Shown here piece by piece: positions 8,273 through 17,200 of a stretch of 27,528 nt of DNA (positions are counted from its first letter, which is position 1; each line of letters starts with the position of its first letter). Under the pieces are notes generated by a model, which did not search any database, was not told where the DNA came from, and saw only the letters and a list, made by a program, of their open reading frames with translations. This DNA is from a virus. A program made the position numbers and the translations under genes. The stretch is taken from positions 1-27,528 of the IMG/VR virus record IMGVR_UViG_3300037245_004851; one strand, written 5' to 3'.

Positions 8273-8607
8273 ACGAACACCACCTGGTGGTGCGGCCCGT
8301 CCTCATCCGGGTAGGTGCGCACCTCCAGGATGCTGGGCTGCCTGCCGTCGGGTAGGGTGATCTGATCGCGCAGCCCCCACCCCTCCACCGCCCGGCAGTA
8401 CACCTTCGCCGCCGCTACGATCTCGCGTATGGCCCCGGTGGCCTCACCAGCGCCCCGCCGCCGTATGATCTCGGGCTTGTACACGATGCGACACTGCACC
8501 TTGCTGCTGGCCCCGAACGTGGGCTGCCCGTAGCCGTCCTGCCCGGTGTAGGGCCGCCGCTTCACCTCCTCCGACAGCAGGTCGTCGAACTCTGGATCCC
8601 AGCTCAT
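8269..8607 (-). CDS. Head closure / head-tail adaptor protein
   Basis: The protein has 112 residues and starts at ATG overlapping the previous stop (ATGA). The arrangement is typical of the phage head-tail adaptor (head closure, SPP1 gp16-like) family, a small beta-barrel that plugs the connector: a glycine-rich start (YTGQDGYGQPTFG), a central beta strand region with CRIVYKPE, and a terminal LEVRTYPDEDGPHHQVVFV. It lies between the gp6-like connector and the gp10-like protein, the usual order in HK97-like neck modules. Family membership is inferred from pattern and synteny. Confidence 0.75.
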   Translation of the reverse strand: MSWDPEFDDLLSEEVKRRPYTGQDGYGQPTFGASSKVQCRIVYKPEIIRRRGAGEATGAIREIVAAAKVYCRAVEGWGLRDQITLPDGRQPSILEVRTYPDEDGPHHQVVFV

Positions 8608-9239
8608 TTCACCCGCCTTGACAGCAGCGCACGGGCGGCTGCCGGTAGCGCCAGCGCATCCTCATTCGGGTCGCCGTAGGTGATGCTCAGATCGCCCACC
8701 TTCTTCATCTTCACCCTTGGGTCACGGGCGCTGCCCTTGTACCAGGCCACCACCGTGGTGATGCACGCCTGCTCCACCGCAGCGGGCAGGGTGCGGTCCT
8801 CATCGGTTGGCATCACGTAGCCCGCCTCGTACACCACCGAGAAGTTCAATCCCTCGGTTCCTTGGACGCGGCGGGGTTCGGTGTACCACCCAATCCATGC
8901 GCCCTGCGCCCAGCCCACCTGACGGTATAGCGACCCAACCAGCGCGTCCTGAACAATGAAATCCACCACTGGCGAGCCGCCTGCCGTCACCACTGGGATG
9001 CCTATGATGGGCACGTTGGTGAGCAGCAGCACCGGGTGCCCACTGCCTGCCACCGTCTCGGTGTACGTCTGTTTCGCGTACACGTGCCCAACGTAATCCT
9101 GTATCGCATCTGTGGCCGCGTTGATGAGACGTTCAAGCGCCTTGTCGAACTTGGACGAGCTGACGCCCAGTGCGGCCTTGACGGCCTGCACCTCAGTGAG
9201 CGCGGTGACTGCTGCCGGGGTTGTGACCTGCACGGCCAT
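8604..9239 (-). CDS. Head-tail connector protein (HK97 gp6-like)
   Basis: The protein has 211 residues and starts at ATG after GGGAGGCAGC. The N-terminal half is helical (ALERLINAATDAIQDYVGH), the middle carries strands (VLLLTNVPIIGIPVVTAGG), and the C-terminal part is helical again (PAAVEQACITTVVAWYK). This matches phage connector proteins that form a dodecameric ring under the portal. It has the usual position after the capsid gene and before head closure. Its stop overlaps the next start as ATGA. Confidence 0.85.
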   Translation of the reverse strand: MAVQVTTPAAVTALTEVQAVKAALGVSSSKFDKALERLINAATDAIQDYVGHVYAKQTYTETVAGSGHPVLLLTNVPIIGIPVVTAGGSPVVDFIVQDALVGSLYRQVGWAQGAWIGWYTEPRRVQGTEGLNFSVVYEAGYVMPTDEDRTLPAAVEQACITTVVAWYKGSARDPRVKMKKVGDLSITYGDPNEDALALPAAARALLSRRVK

Positions 9240-9248
9240 GCTGCCTCC

Positions 9249-9530
9249 CTACTTCGTGATGGTGCCCTGCGGCTCGGGCTTGGTCTTCTCGGCCTTGTAC
9301 AGCTTGGCCACCTTCCGCTTCACCAGCTGGGCGGCCACGGCCTTGTCGAAGCCCGCGATCTCGCCTGCACTGTAGCCGCCACTGGAGGCGGTGAACACCA
9401 CCGGCACCAGGTTGGGCGGGCTGGCCCGTAGGTGAGAGTCACGCACCCCATCATTCGGATCTGTTTTCACGGTGGCCGTCTTGGCCTTTACCACCGCAGG
9501 CTTCGGCGCAGCTGCCTTCTTGTTCGCCAT
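9249..9530 (-). CDS. Small Lys/Ala-rich protein downstream of the capsid gene
   Basis: I place the start at ATG 9530 (MANKKAAAPKP) because GGAGGTTGAG precedes it directly; the same frame is open further upstream but without a good site. The protein has 92 residues: a basic Ala/Lys/Pro-rich N-terminal tail of about 30 residues, then a small domain ending in a helix that reads FDKAVAAQLVKRKVAKLY. Short proteins of this shape often follow the major capsid gene in siphophages. They may be decoration, DNA-packing or connector accessory proteins, but no function is established here. Confidence 0.7.
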   Translation of the reverse strand: MANKKAAAPKPAVVKAKTATVKTDPNDGVRDSHLRASPPNLVPVVFTASSGGYSAGEIAGFDKAVAAQLVKRKVAKLYKAEKTKPEPQGTITK

Positions 9531-9540
9531 CTCAACCTCC

Positions 9541-9577
9541 AAGGTAAAGGGCGGGCGGGAGCAGGTAGCCCCCGCCC
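9541..9577 (-). terminator. Stem-loop after the major capsid gene
   Basis: On the minus strand a seven-pair GGGCGGG/CCCGCCC stem (9553-9559 with 9571-9577) extends inward by two more GC pairs across one mismatch, leaving the five-base loop 9563-9567. It is followed by GCCCTTTACCTT. It lies in the 61-base gap right after the capsid stop codon. The U-tract is short, so it may be a partial terminator or an mRNA-stabilising hairpin. Either would raise capsid expression relative to the downstream connector genes. Confidence 0.5.
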
Positions 9578-9591
9578 ACCAGGTTAAAAGA

Positions 9592-10785
9592 TCAGACACC
9601 CCACAGAACGGCCTCGATCACCGAACCCGACAGGTCGTGGCGCAGGCCAATGTCGTGCTCCATGATCGCCCGGATCACGGTCTGGTCGAGGCTGAACGAT
9701 GCCACCACGTTGCTGCCGTCGTGGTAGGCGGCAGTCTCGGAAACGTCGATGCGAATGGTCATCAACTGGCCAATCACCACATCGGCGAAGTCGCAGAAGT
9801 ACACCTCGGACTCGTTGGTGCCAGTGCCCAGGTTCCAGGGGATCTGGGTCGTGACGCCGAAGGGGTAGCCGAACAGACGCCCGGCATCCATCTCGTCCTT
9901 GAAGGCATAGTTGCCGTTCCCGTCCCGGATGGTGCGCAGATACATCTCGGTGCGGGGTGAAAACATCCAGCCGGGCCGCAGGAAGCGCACGTTGGCGTTC
10001 CGCAGCTTCAGGATGCAGGCGGCCAGATCGTCGGTCACGTTGGCCAGGTTGACGGTGCCGTTGGCGTCGAAGATGTTCCCCGAAGCGATCAGGTTCAGCA
10101 GCCCGGTGGGCAGCTGCCCGGAGCCATCGTCACGGATGAACGCCAGGTCCTCGCGCAGCGCCAGGGACGACACGATGTCGTCGCGGATCACCGCGTCGAT
10201 GTTCTGGTTGGACTGACGAATCAGGTCGTTGCTGACCGGAATCAGCGCGGCCAGCTTGTGCCAGTTCAAGACCAGCTCACCGAACACCTGCTGGGTCTTC
10301 ACAATGTTTGCGTTCTCGGCGATGTACGTGGCAGTGGCCCCGGTGGCCAGCTTGGGCACGTGCAGGGTGCCGGACGGCATATCGTAGATGGTGGGGTTGA
10401 GGGAGCGCACCACCGCCTGCGCCTGGAGCAGCTCGATCAGCTCAGTGCTCCATATTTCGGGCACGCTGTAGCCGCCCTCGGAATCGGTACCCGCGCTCAG
10501 CGCCTTGGTGGCGAGGTCATCCTCGCCGAACTTGCTCGTGGCGAACTTGAGCGCCCGTTCCGGGTCGCCCTTGCCCGCCGCCAGGCACCGGATGATGCGG
10601 CCAGCCACCAGCCCCTTGGCGGGCGGCTGCGCAACCACCGGGGCCTGATGCGCCGCGGTGATGGCCCTCACCATATCCTCGTATGCCTTGCCAGGGTCGG
10701 CTGCTCCGACCTCCTTTTCCCTCAGCACCTCAACCGCCACTTCCTTGGCGATCTCAGCGATGCGTTCCTTGGTCAGTTCGGGCAT
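9592..10785 (-). CDS. Major capsid protein, HK97 fold
   Basis: The protein has 397 residues and starts at ATG after AAAGGAGGGGCACC. Residues 1 to about 95 form a helical, charged delta-domain-like region. The core then starts with the typical GTDSEGGYSVP (residues 99-109) and continues through FGELVLNWHKLAALIPVSNDL, a Q-rich E-loop-like segment, and a P-domain with GWMFSPRTEMYLRTI. The end reads TVIRAIMEHDIGLRHDLSG. This is the usual architecture of HK97 gp5-type capsids, whose N-terminal part acts as scaffold and is cut off by the prohead protease encoded just upstream; cleavage near residues 94-98 is my inference. No separate scaffold gene is seen. Confidence 0.95.
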   Translation of the reverse strand: MPELTKERIAEIAKEVAVEVLREKEVGAADPGKAYEDMVRAITAAHQAPVVAQPPAKGLVAGRIIRCLAAGKGDPERALKFATSKFGEDDLATKALSAGTDSEGGYSVPEIWSTELIELLQAQAVVRSLNPTIYDMPSGTLHVPKLATGATATYIAENANIVKTQQVFGELVLNWHKLAALIPVSNDLIRQSNQNIDAVIRDDIVSSLALREDLAFIRDDGSGQLPTGLLNLIASGNIFDANGTVNLANVTDDLAACILKLRNANVRFLRPGWMFSPRTEMYLRTIRDGNGNYAFKDEMDAGRLFGYPFGVTTQIPWNLGTGTNESEVYFCDFADVVIGQLMTIRIDVSETAAYHDGSNVVASFSLDQTVIRAIMEHDIGLRHDLSGSVIEAVLWGV

Positions 10786-10797
10786 GGTGCCCCTCCT

Positions 10798-11835
10798 TTA
10801 CTCCGGCAGCTTGCCGGTGGTTGCGGTGACTACTTCCTCGGTCGCGGCCCGGACGATGGCACGTACCTCATCCTCCGTCATCTCGGCAGCCGGTGCCGCT
10901 GGCTCCTCGCCAGCCTTGGCCTCCATCGCCTCGGTGATCTTGCCCGCTATGGTATCGGGCAGGGCTTCCAGCCCAGCCTCCAGCCCAGCCACGGCCACGG
11001 TGAGCGCCTTGATTGCTTCTTTCATGAGCGCCTCCTCAGTTTCGGTTAGCGTTTCCTCGGCAGGTGGCGCAGCCCCAGCCGGTGCTGGCTCCTCGGTAGC
11101 CTTGGAGGGTGGTGCGGCGTCGCCGGGTGTGCCCGTCTCGATCTGAGTCGGGGCGACAGCACCAGCGGCCTTCCGCATAGCCTCCACGGTTTCCCGTGGC
11201 AACCACAAGGCGACCCGATCAGATGCCGGGTCGTCGAGAATCTTTTCAGCCCATTCGATCATGGGCTGCAGGTCAATGCCTTCAGCCTTGGCGGCCACCA
11301 GCGCTTCGGGGTTGGCAGGCACCGGCACTATGGAGTGCTCCAGCAGTTCCTGCCTGCTGAAATCGAAGCCCTTGTGGTCGTCGTTGTACACCCACTCGCG
11401 TGGGCGGAAGCCCACCGAGGTGGCCCGCAGGAACTTGCCCCGCACCAGCTGGTAGACCATGTATCCGTGTGGGTTGACATCCTGTGGTGTGAAGCGATCG
11501 GTGGCCACCAGCTTATCGCCCTCCACGCCCACCTCCACCGCCTGCGCCACCGGCAGGCCACCGTAGTCGTGGCCGTACAGCACCACCGGGTTCTTCTTGT
11601 ACTGGTCCAGCTCCCACCCATCCACCTGGATGATGTCGTCCTCGCGGTCGATAGTCCCGGTTGAAATTATGAACTTGATATCGGCCATGCCCGTGGTGGG
11701 GTCGGCCTCCTTGGCGATCTCGATCACAGCCGGGAACAGCTTCACCATGCCCGGCACCTCGGGCAGCAGGTCGCCGGGCTGTAGGTTGCCCACCCGCTGC
11801 TTCCACTGGCTCCTGGTCAGTAGCTTGCTCATCAT
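10798..11835 (-). CDS. Prohead maturation protease, S78-type, with long C-terminal extension
   Basis: Residues about 50-185 form a phage prohead protease domain. The probable catalytic His is in VLYGHDYGG (residue 89), the Ser in ATSVGF (residue 140), and a third acidic residue lies in the RQELLEHSIVPVPANPEA segment (163 or 166). The enzyme should cut the capsid delta domain during head maturation. The remaining 150 residues are Ala/Glu/Pro-rich and helical. Such C-terminal tails can act as internal scaffold, but this is an inference here. AGGAGG precedes two consecutive ATG codons; spacing favours the second (11832) over 11835. The gene lies between portal and capsid, as in HK97. Confidence 0.9.
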   Translation of the reverse strand: MMSKLLTRSQWKQRVGNLQPGDLLPEVPGMVKLFPAVIEIAKEADPTTGMADIKFIISTGTIDREDDIIQVDGWELDQYKKNPVVLYGHDYGGLPVAQAVEVGVEGDKLVATDRFTPQDVNPHGYMVYQLVRGKFLRATSVGFRPREWVYNDDHKGFDFSRQELLEHSIVPVPANPEALVAAKAEGIDLQPMIEWAEKILDDPASDRVALWLPRETVEAMRKAAGAVAPTQIETGTPGDAAPPSKATEEPAPAGAAPPAEETLTETEEALMKEAIKALTVAVAGLEAGLEALPDTIAGKITEAMEAKAGEEPAAPAAEMTEDEVRAIVRAATEEVVTATTGKLPE

Positions 11836-11850
11836 CTGCCTCCTATCGTC

Positions 11851-14232
11851 TCACACCAGTATCCGCTCGGTGCACCGGCACCGAATATGAATCTCAGACG
11901 GAATGAATACCGCCCCGGTGGGCGTCTGGTAGGGCTGGTTCATGGGCACGATTGAGATGCCCGGTACCGGCTCGCCCATGGGTGCGCACAGCACGCACAG
12001 CCTGTCGTCGGGCGTCACAATCCACTGCCGCATGGTGCCCGTATCTATCAGCCCTTCACCTACCGCCTGATCCCACAGCTTGCGCTGGCCCGCGTTGCCA
12101 GCATGGGTCAGCTCGTTGTCCGCGATCACCTGCGCCCGGTACTTGATCTTCGCCACCGTCCACTTGTCAATCTCGGTCTGGATCTGCGCCTCGGTTAGCC
12201 CTGCATCGCGCATCTGCCGCAGCAGCCGCCGCCGCTGCTGGATGTCTCGTTCCGTCAACCCCACGCCAGGGTGGTCCGCGATCAGGTCGGCCACCTGCTT
12301 CGATGTCATGCCGTCGGCATACGCCTGCTCCAGCATGCGCCGCAGGGCCGCTATGGTTTCGTCTGACACGTTGGTGACCATCTCCGCACCGAACTCCTGC
12401 AGGAAGGCCACCGACTCAGGGTTGGTCAGATCGAACACCAGCTGCGTCCCGAGGAAGGTGCCCAGCTCAGCAGCCGCCGCATCGCCCACGATCACCAGCG
12501 CCTGGCGCAGCGTCTGCCTGGCGATCTCCAGATCGGCTGACAGGTTGGCCTCGTTCAGCACCTGCACCGCGGCCTCCATGTTGCCAGCCTCGAAGGCGGC
12601 CATGAGTGCCCGGTAGTCGATCTGGTTCTGCATCGCCCTGAAGGCCGCTATGATCTCCTTCTGCATCTGTGGTGACAAGTCCAGCGCCAGCCTGGTGGTA
12701 CTGGCCCCTCCGATTTGCTTGACGTAGCCGGACGGCAGCGCTCGCATGGCCGCCACCTTGTCAAGCTCCTCAACTCCTGCCGGTAGGGTGCACCCACACT
12801 CGGCGGCGGTAGCGGGCGTTGTCAGCAGCCCTACGGCATCCAGCGGATCAGCCGCTGCCAGCTGCAGCACCACGGTGGGCTGCACCCCGGCACCCAAGGC
12901 GGCCCGCACATTGGCCGCTGCCAGCAGCGCGGTGGGCGTCAGATCGGCGACCACCTTCTGGTTGAAGCCCATCACGTACACGTCGCCATCGTCGGTCATC
13001 TCCACACCCGCCTGGCGCTTCCAGTCGTTGGCGGTGAACACCGCGGGGTTGGCCTTCATCACATCCAGCTGGTACTCGCGGTCCTCCTGCACTGGTGACT
13101 GGTACGCAAGTATGAGGCGGTCGTCGTACATCGGCACCAGCTGCTGCTGCAGGAACGCCCGCTGCAGCTCCAGCCGTGGGGCGATCACCCACCGCGACCA
13201 AAGGTAGTCGGCGGCGTCGATGGTGCTGCGGTTCGATGTCTCGGTGATGCCCAGCATCTCGGGTGGCATGCCTATGCCGTGGACGATGATGTCACGCTCC
13301 CACCGCCGCAGTTCGCCCAGCTCCATGTCAGAGAACTTCTGACTGAGCACCTGCACGTCTACCTTGCGGGCGATGAAGAACGGGCGGTGCGCCCTGAAGA
13401 ACCCCTGCAGGCTCTGCAGCCACGTCACCTCCATGCGCCTGGTGTCAGCCTCGCTCATACCCTCGCCGGTTATCAGCAGCCGCGGGGTGGCATCGTTCAG
13501 GAAGAATGATTTAACGTACTGCGAGGCGTACTCGTCGGTGTCGATCTCGTCGCCGAAGGCCCGGAAGATTCCACTGCCCCGCCCGTATGGATTCACCGGG
13601 TCAGGCGTCACGAAGCGCAGCACGGCCTGCTCCGGGAACACACCCTGCCAGCCGGGCGTCTGCACCTCCCAGTATGGGTTCGACGGGGCGGGCATCGCCG
13701 TGATCCAATCGGAGGGCAGCAACCAGAACCGCTCGGGCACAATGCTCCCAGTGGCCGCCTCCTCTGGCCCCAGCAACCAGAACGCTTCACCAGTTAGGTC
13801 CAGGCTGATCTGCGTCTGCGCCCGCCCCACCAGACCCGGGAACAGCGGGTTGGCGTAGTTGAGGAGCCGCAGCAGCGGGTGGTCCAGTATGGGCACCAGG
13901 TCGCCCTCCACGTCCAGGGTGCCCAGCGCCAGCGCCCTGGTGTCCAGGTTGCTGCCCTGCAGGGATGCTGAGCGCACGTACTTGCCGCTGGCGTTCTTCA
14001 ACCCGAACAGCATCCACCTGGTGGCACCCACGGCATCGCTGATCTTCGATTCCACTGCCCGCACCCAAGGGCTGCGGCTGTACGCCGTCAGCATGCCGCG
14101 CACTCCACGGTAGGCTGACGACTTATAGGCACCGGGCAGGATCTTGGCAAGGGTGCCGCGCTCCTCATCGTTCAGTCGCACTGACAGCTTCAGCTCAGTG
14201 CGGGCGCGCCTGAGCAGCTTGGGCATCCTCAT
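11851..14232 (-). CDS. Portal protein fused to Mu gpF-like minor head protein
   Basis: The protein has 793 residues, well beyond the roughly 400-500 of a portal alone. Residues 1 to about 430 look like an HK97-type portal: GEAFWLLGPEE, QAVLRFVTPDPVNPYGRGSG, and a clip/stem region followed by HGIGMPPEMLGI. The C-terminal part, from about residue 560, is helical and then carries the Mu gpF-like signature: DNELTHAGNAGQRKLW, CVLC (Cys 746 and 749) and HIRCRC (His 782, Cys 785 and 787), a probable zinc site. In most phages portal and gpF-like protein are separate genes, so this is a fusion. Its ATG overlaps the upstream stop (ATGA). Portal function is secure; the role of the gpF part is not. Confidence 0.9.
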   Translation of the reverse strand: MRMPKLLRRARTELKLSVRLNDEERGTLAKILPGAYKSSAYRGVRGMLTAYSRSPWVRAVESKISDAVGATRWMLFGLKNASGKYVRSASLQGSNLDTRALALGTLDVEGDLVPILDHPLLRLLNYANPLFPGLVGRAQTQISLDLTGEAFWLLGPEEAATGSIVPERFWLLPSDWITAMPAPSNPYWEVQTPGWQGVFPEQAVLRFVTPDPVNPYGRGSGIFRAFGDEIDTDEYASQYVKSFFLNDATPRLLITGEGMSEADTRRMEVTWLQSLQGFFRAHRPFFIARKVDVQVLSQKFSDMELGELRRWERDIIVHGIGMPPEMLGITETSNRSTIDAADYLWSRWVIAPRLELQRAFLQQQLVPMYDDRLILAYQSPVQEDREYQLDVMKANPAVFTANDWKRQAGVEMTDDGDVYVMGFNQKVVADLTPTALLAAANVRAALGAGVQPTVVLQLAAADPLDAVGLLTTPATAAECGCTLPAGVEELDKVAAMRALPSGYVKQIGGASTTRLALDLSPQMQKEIIAAFRAMQNQIDYRALMAAFEAGNMEAAVQVLNEANLSADLEIARQTLRQALVIVGDAAAAELGTFLGTQLVFDLTNPESVAFLQEFGAEMVTNVSDETIAALRRMLEQAYADGMTSKQVADLIADHPGVGLTERDIQQRRRLLRQMRDAGLTEAQIQTEIDKWTVAKIKYRAQVIADNELTHAGNAGQRKLWDQAVGEGLIDTGTMRQWIVTPDDRLCVLCAPMGEPVPGISIVPMNQPYQTPTGAVFIPSEIHIRCRCTERILV

Positions 14233-17200
14233 GACGCACCTATCGTCGCCGCCACCGCAGCCATGCTCAGCCGGGCGGTGCCGGTCTTGACGATGGCCCC
14301 GGTGCGGTAGCCGGTGATGGGTGGCTCGAAGATCATCATGCCGTGCAGCCGTACCTGCCCCTCGCCGCCTTGATCCCAGATCCGAATGTCGTACCAGAAC
14401 GACCCCTGCCGGTTAGCCTGCTCCGGTGTTATCTCGAACCGCACCTTGCGGGCGGCCAGATCGTGCACCGTGCCCAGCACCTGGAAGGCGTAGTGATCCA
14501 CGTCAGGCCACTGGTCGCTGTGCACCGTCAAGGCGAACGTTGAGCCGCCGATGCTCTCGGCTATGGGGTCGCCGTCGGCGTCCACCAGCTGGATGTCGAT
14601 GGGATTGGTGTCGTACCGGAAGCGTTCTATATCTTCCCGTGTGGTCGTCATCGCGTAGACCTCCACTCTGATCGTATCGTCTGCGATCGCCACCGGGATC
14701 GTATCGTCTGCTATTTCTACCAGGATCGGCAGCGTGAGATCGAAACCTGGCGGCTCGCCGGTTATGTTGGCCGCCTGCCCGCGCAGCACCACGGTGCCGG
14801 TGGTAGCCCCCACTAGAGCGGGTGTGATGATATCAGCCGCCGCTCCTAGCAGCTTCACCGTGCCGGTGCCGCACTGCACCAGCTGCTCGGCGTTGATGTT
14901 GGCGGCCACCCCCAGCAGCTTCACGGTGCCGGTGGTGGTGGTGACGATCTGATGACCGCCGATGACCGCACGGACACCGTTCAGCTTCACCGTGCCTGTG
15001 GTAGCGAACACCGTCTCGTCATGGAGAATGGTCGCGGCGATGCCGCGCAACTTCATAGTGGCGGTTGACGCCTGGACGGTGACGCCGTTGAGGACGGTGG
15101 CCTGAATCCCAACCAGCTGAAGGGTGCCCGTCGCGGCCTCGACGATCTGATCGTTGGATATGGTTGCGGGTACACCTGCCAGCACCAACGTGCCGGTGGC
15201 GGCGGGTACCAGCTGCCCCGCGCCTATGGTGGCCCGTATGCCTGCCAGCGCGAGGGTGCCGGTGGCCGCCTGGACGGTCTGCCCTGCCGCTATGTTGGCG
15301 GCCACGCCGTTGAGCTGCAGCGTGCCGGTGGCGCACACCACTGTCTGCCCGACGAGAATATTGGCCTGCACCCCAGCGAGCACCAGGGTGCCGGTGGCGG
15401 CCACCACCGTCTTGTCGTTGAGCACCGTGGCCTGGACGCCAGCCCACCCGTGGGTGCCGGTGGAGGCACCTACCGTCTGCCCGGTGAGTATGGTTGCGGT
15501 GACGCCCGCCAGCTTCACGGTGCCGGTGGCGGCCACCACCTGGTGGTCGTTGCTGATGGCAGCCTGGACGCCCACCAGCGACAGCGTGCCTGTCGCCGCC
15601 TGTACCAGCGCCTCGGCGTTGATGGTGCTCTGCACCCCGCTGTGCACCAGGGTGGCGGTGGTGGCTTGTACCAGCTGCCCCGCTGCTATGTTCGCTTGTA
15701 TCCCTACCAGCTTGAGCGTGCCCGTGTTGGCAACCACCGTCTGCCCGGCAGCGATGTTCGCCTGCACCCCGCTGAGCGCGAGCGTGCCGGTGCTGCACAC
15801 CACCGTCTGAGCGTTGCTGATGGTGGCCGCGATCCCGCTCAGTACGATGGCCGCGGTGGTGGCCGCCACCTTGGTGGCCGCGTTGATGTTCGCTGCCACC
15901 GGGCTGTGCGCCAGCGTGCCGGTGAAGGCCACGACGTTCGACGCCGCGTTGATGCCAGCCTGCACACCCGCCACTGCCAGCGCCGCGGTGTTACACGCGA
16001 CGGTCTGCCCAGCCTTGATGGTCGCCTGGATGCCATTCAGCTCCAGGGCTGCCGTGAAGCATTCGACAATCGCCCCGCCGATATCTTTGATTGATCCCCA
16101 GGTTAGGAACCCGCTGGTGTTGAGCTGGTTGTGGTAGTTCGCATCCCACCACGCGACTGACCTGCCAGTGGTGTGCAAACGAAACTCTGATATTTCAACG
16201 TCGCTACATTCGCCGGTATCAGCGAAACCAGATCCGAAGCGGAAAACGCGATCTGGTGAGGTGGTTGGAACGGTGGTCTGACTTTCGGCTGCTCCATCCA
16301 TGCGTATATAAGCAACCGTCCCGATTCGATAGAACATCGCATGGTGATAGTTCGTGTTATCGGGCCACGGACTAACAGAATTAACTCCGCTACTCGGCCA
16401 GAATCCGCCATAGTTTGAGCCGCCGCTTCTGACATAGACAGCCGGTTCGTAGGTGCCTGAAGCGGCGTATGAATCCCATGTTCCAGTGTCGCTGACGCGC
16501 TTGATTAGAGCCTCATATGCAAATGGACCTGTACCGATTCCGTGCGTGATCGTTGCCGATGTGCTGCGAATGTCGTCGCCGTCGAAGTAAGCGTGTTCGC
16601 CAAGCGGCCCGCCCGCCTGCCCTACTGTCGGATCGCCCGCCGTGGTGGTATCCACGTCATATTCATTGCTCGTTCTATCAACCCAATCGCGGAAAGGCCA
16701 CACCGCCTCATGGCCGCTGTCATAGGCGTTGTGCTGCCCGTAGGTGTCACCGACGGCAGGCTGCGATGCGCCGGTCATTCCCCACCACATATAGATGATG
16801 GTGTCGCCAGAGGACGAGACGGCTGGCACCTTGACAGCCGCCTCGCAGGTTGCATTCGCCGGGGTGTTGTCGGTAGCCCACGCTCGGATGTCGCAGGCCA
16901 GCCGACTGTTGCCTTCCTCGTCTGACGAGAATCGAATGTCACCACCGCCGTCCAGCGAGGGCCTGGTGCCGTCCGCGTCCAGCGGCCCGTTGGCCTGCGT
17001 CAGTACCGCCGCGAACGCCTGGTCGAGGTTCATCGTCCAGTCGGTGAGGTCGGCAGAGATGTCGTCCTTATTGATCGTGATCGGCAAGCGGTAGAGGGCA
17101 CCAGGGTAGCCGTAGGCGGCAAGCTCGATGTCGTTTGTAACGAGGTGGGTAGTTACTCGGCCCCCCGCCGTAGATGTTTCATTCTGGCTGTCTGTCGCGC

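Noticed and set aside
14736-16055. CRISPR-like periodic repeat
   Set aside because: The 66-base period is in frame, varies throughout and encodes a regular protein repeat; there are no identical direct repeats with unique spacers.
16801-16822. TGGCACCTTGACAGC as a fifth sigma-54 site
   Set aside because: The spacing fits but the -12 half (CAGC) does not, and it lies inside the coding sequence of the 1108-residue protein.
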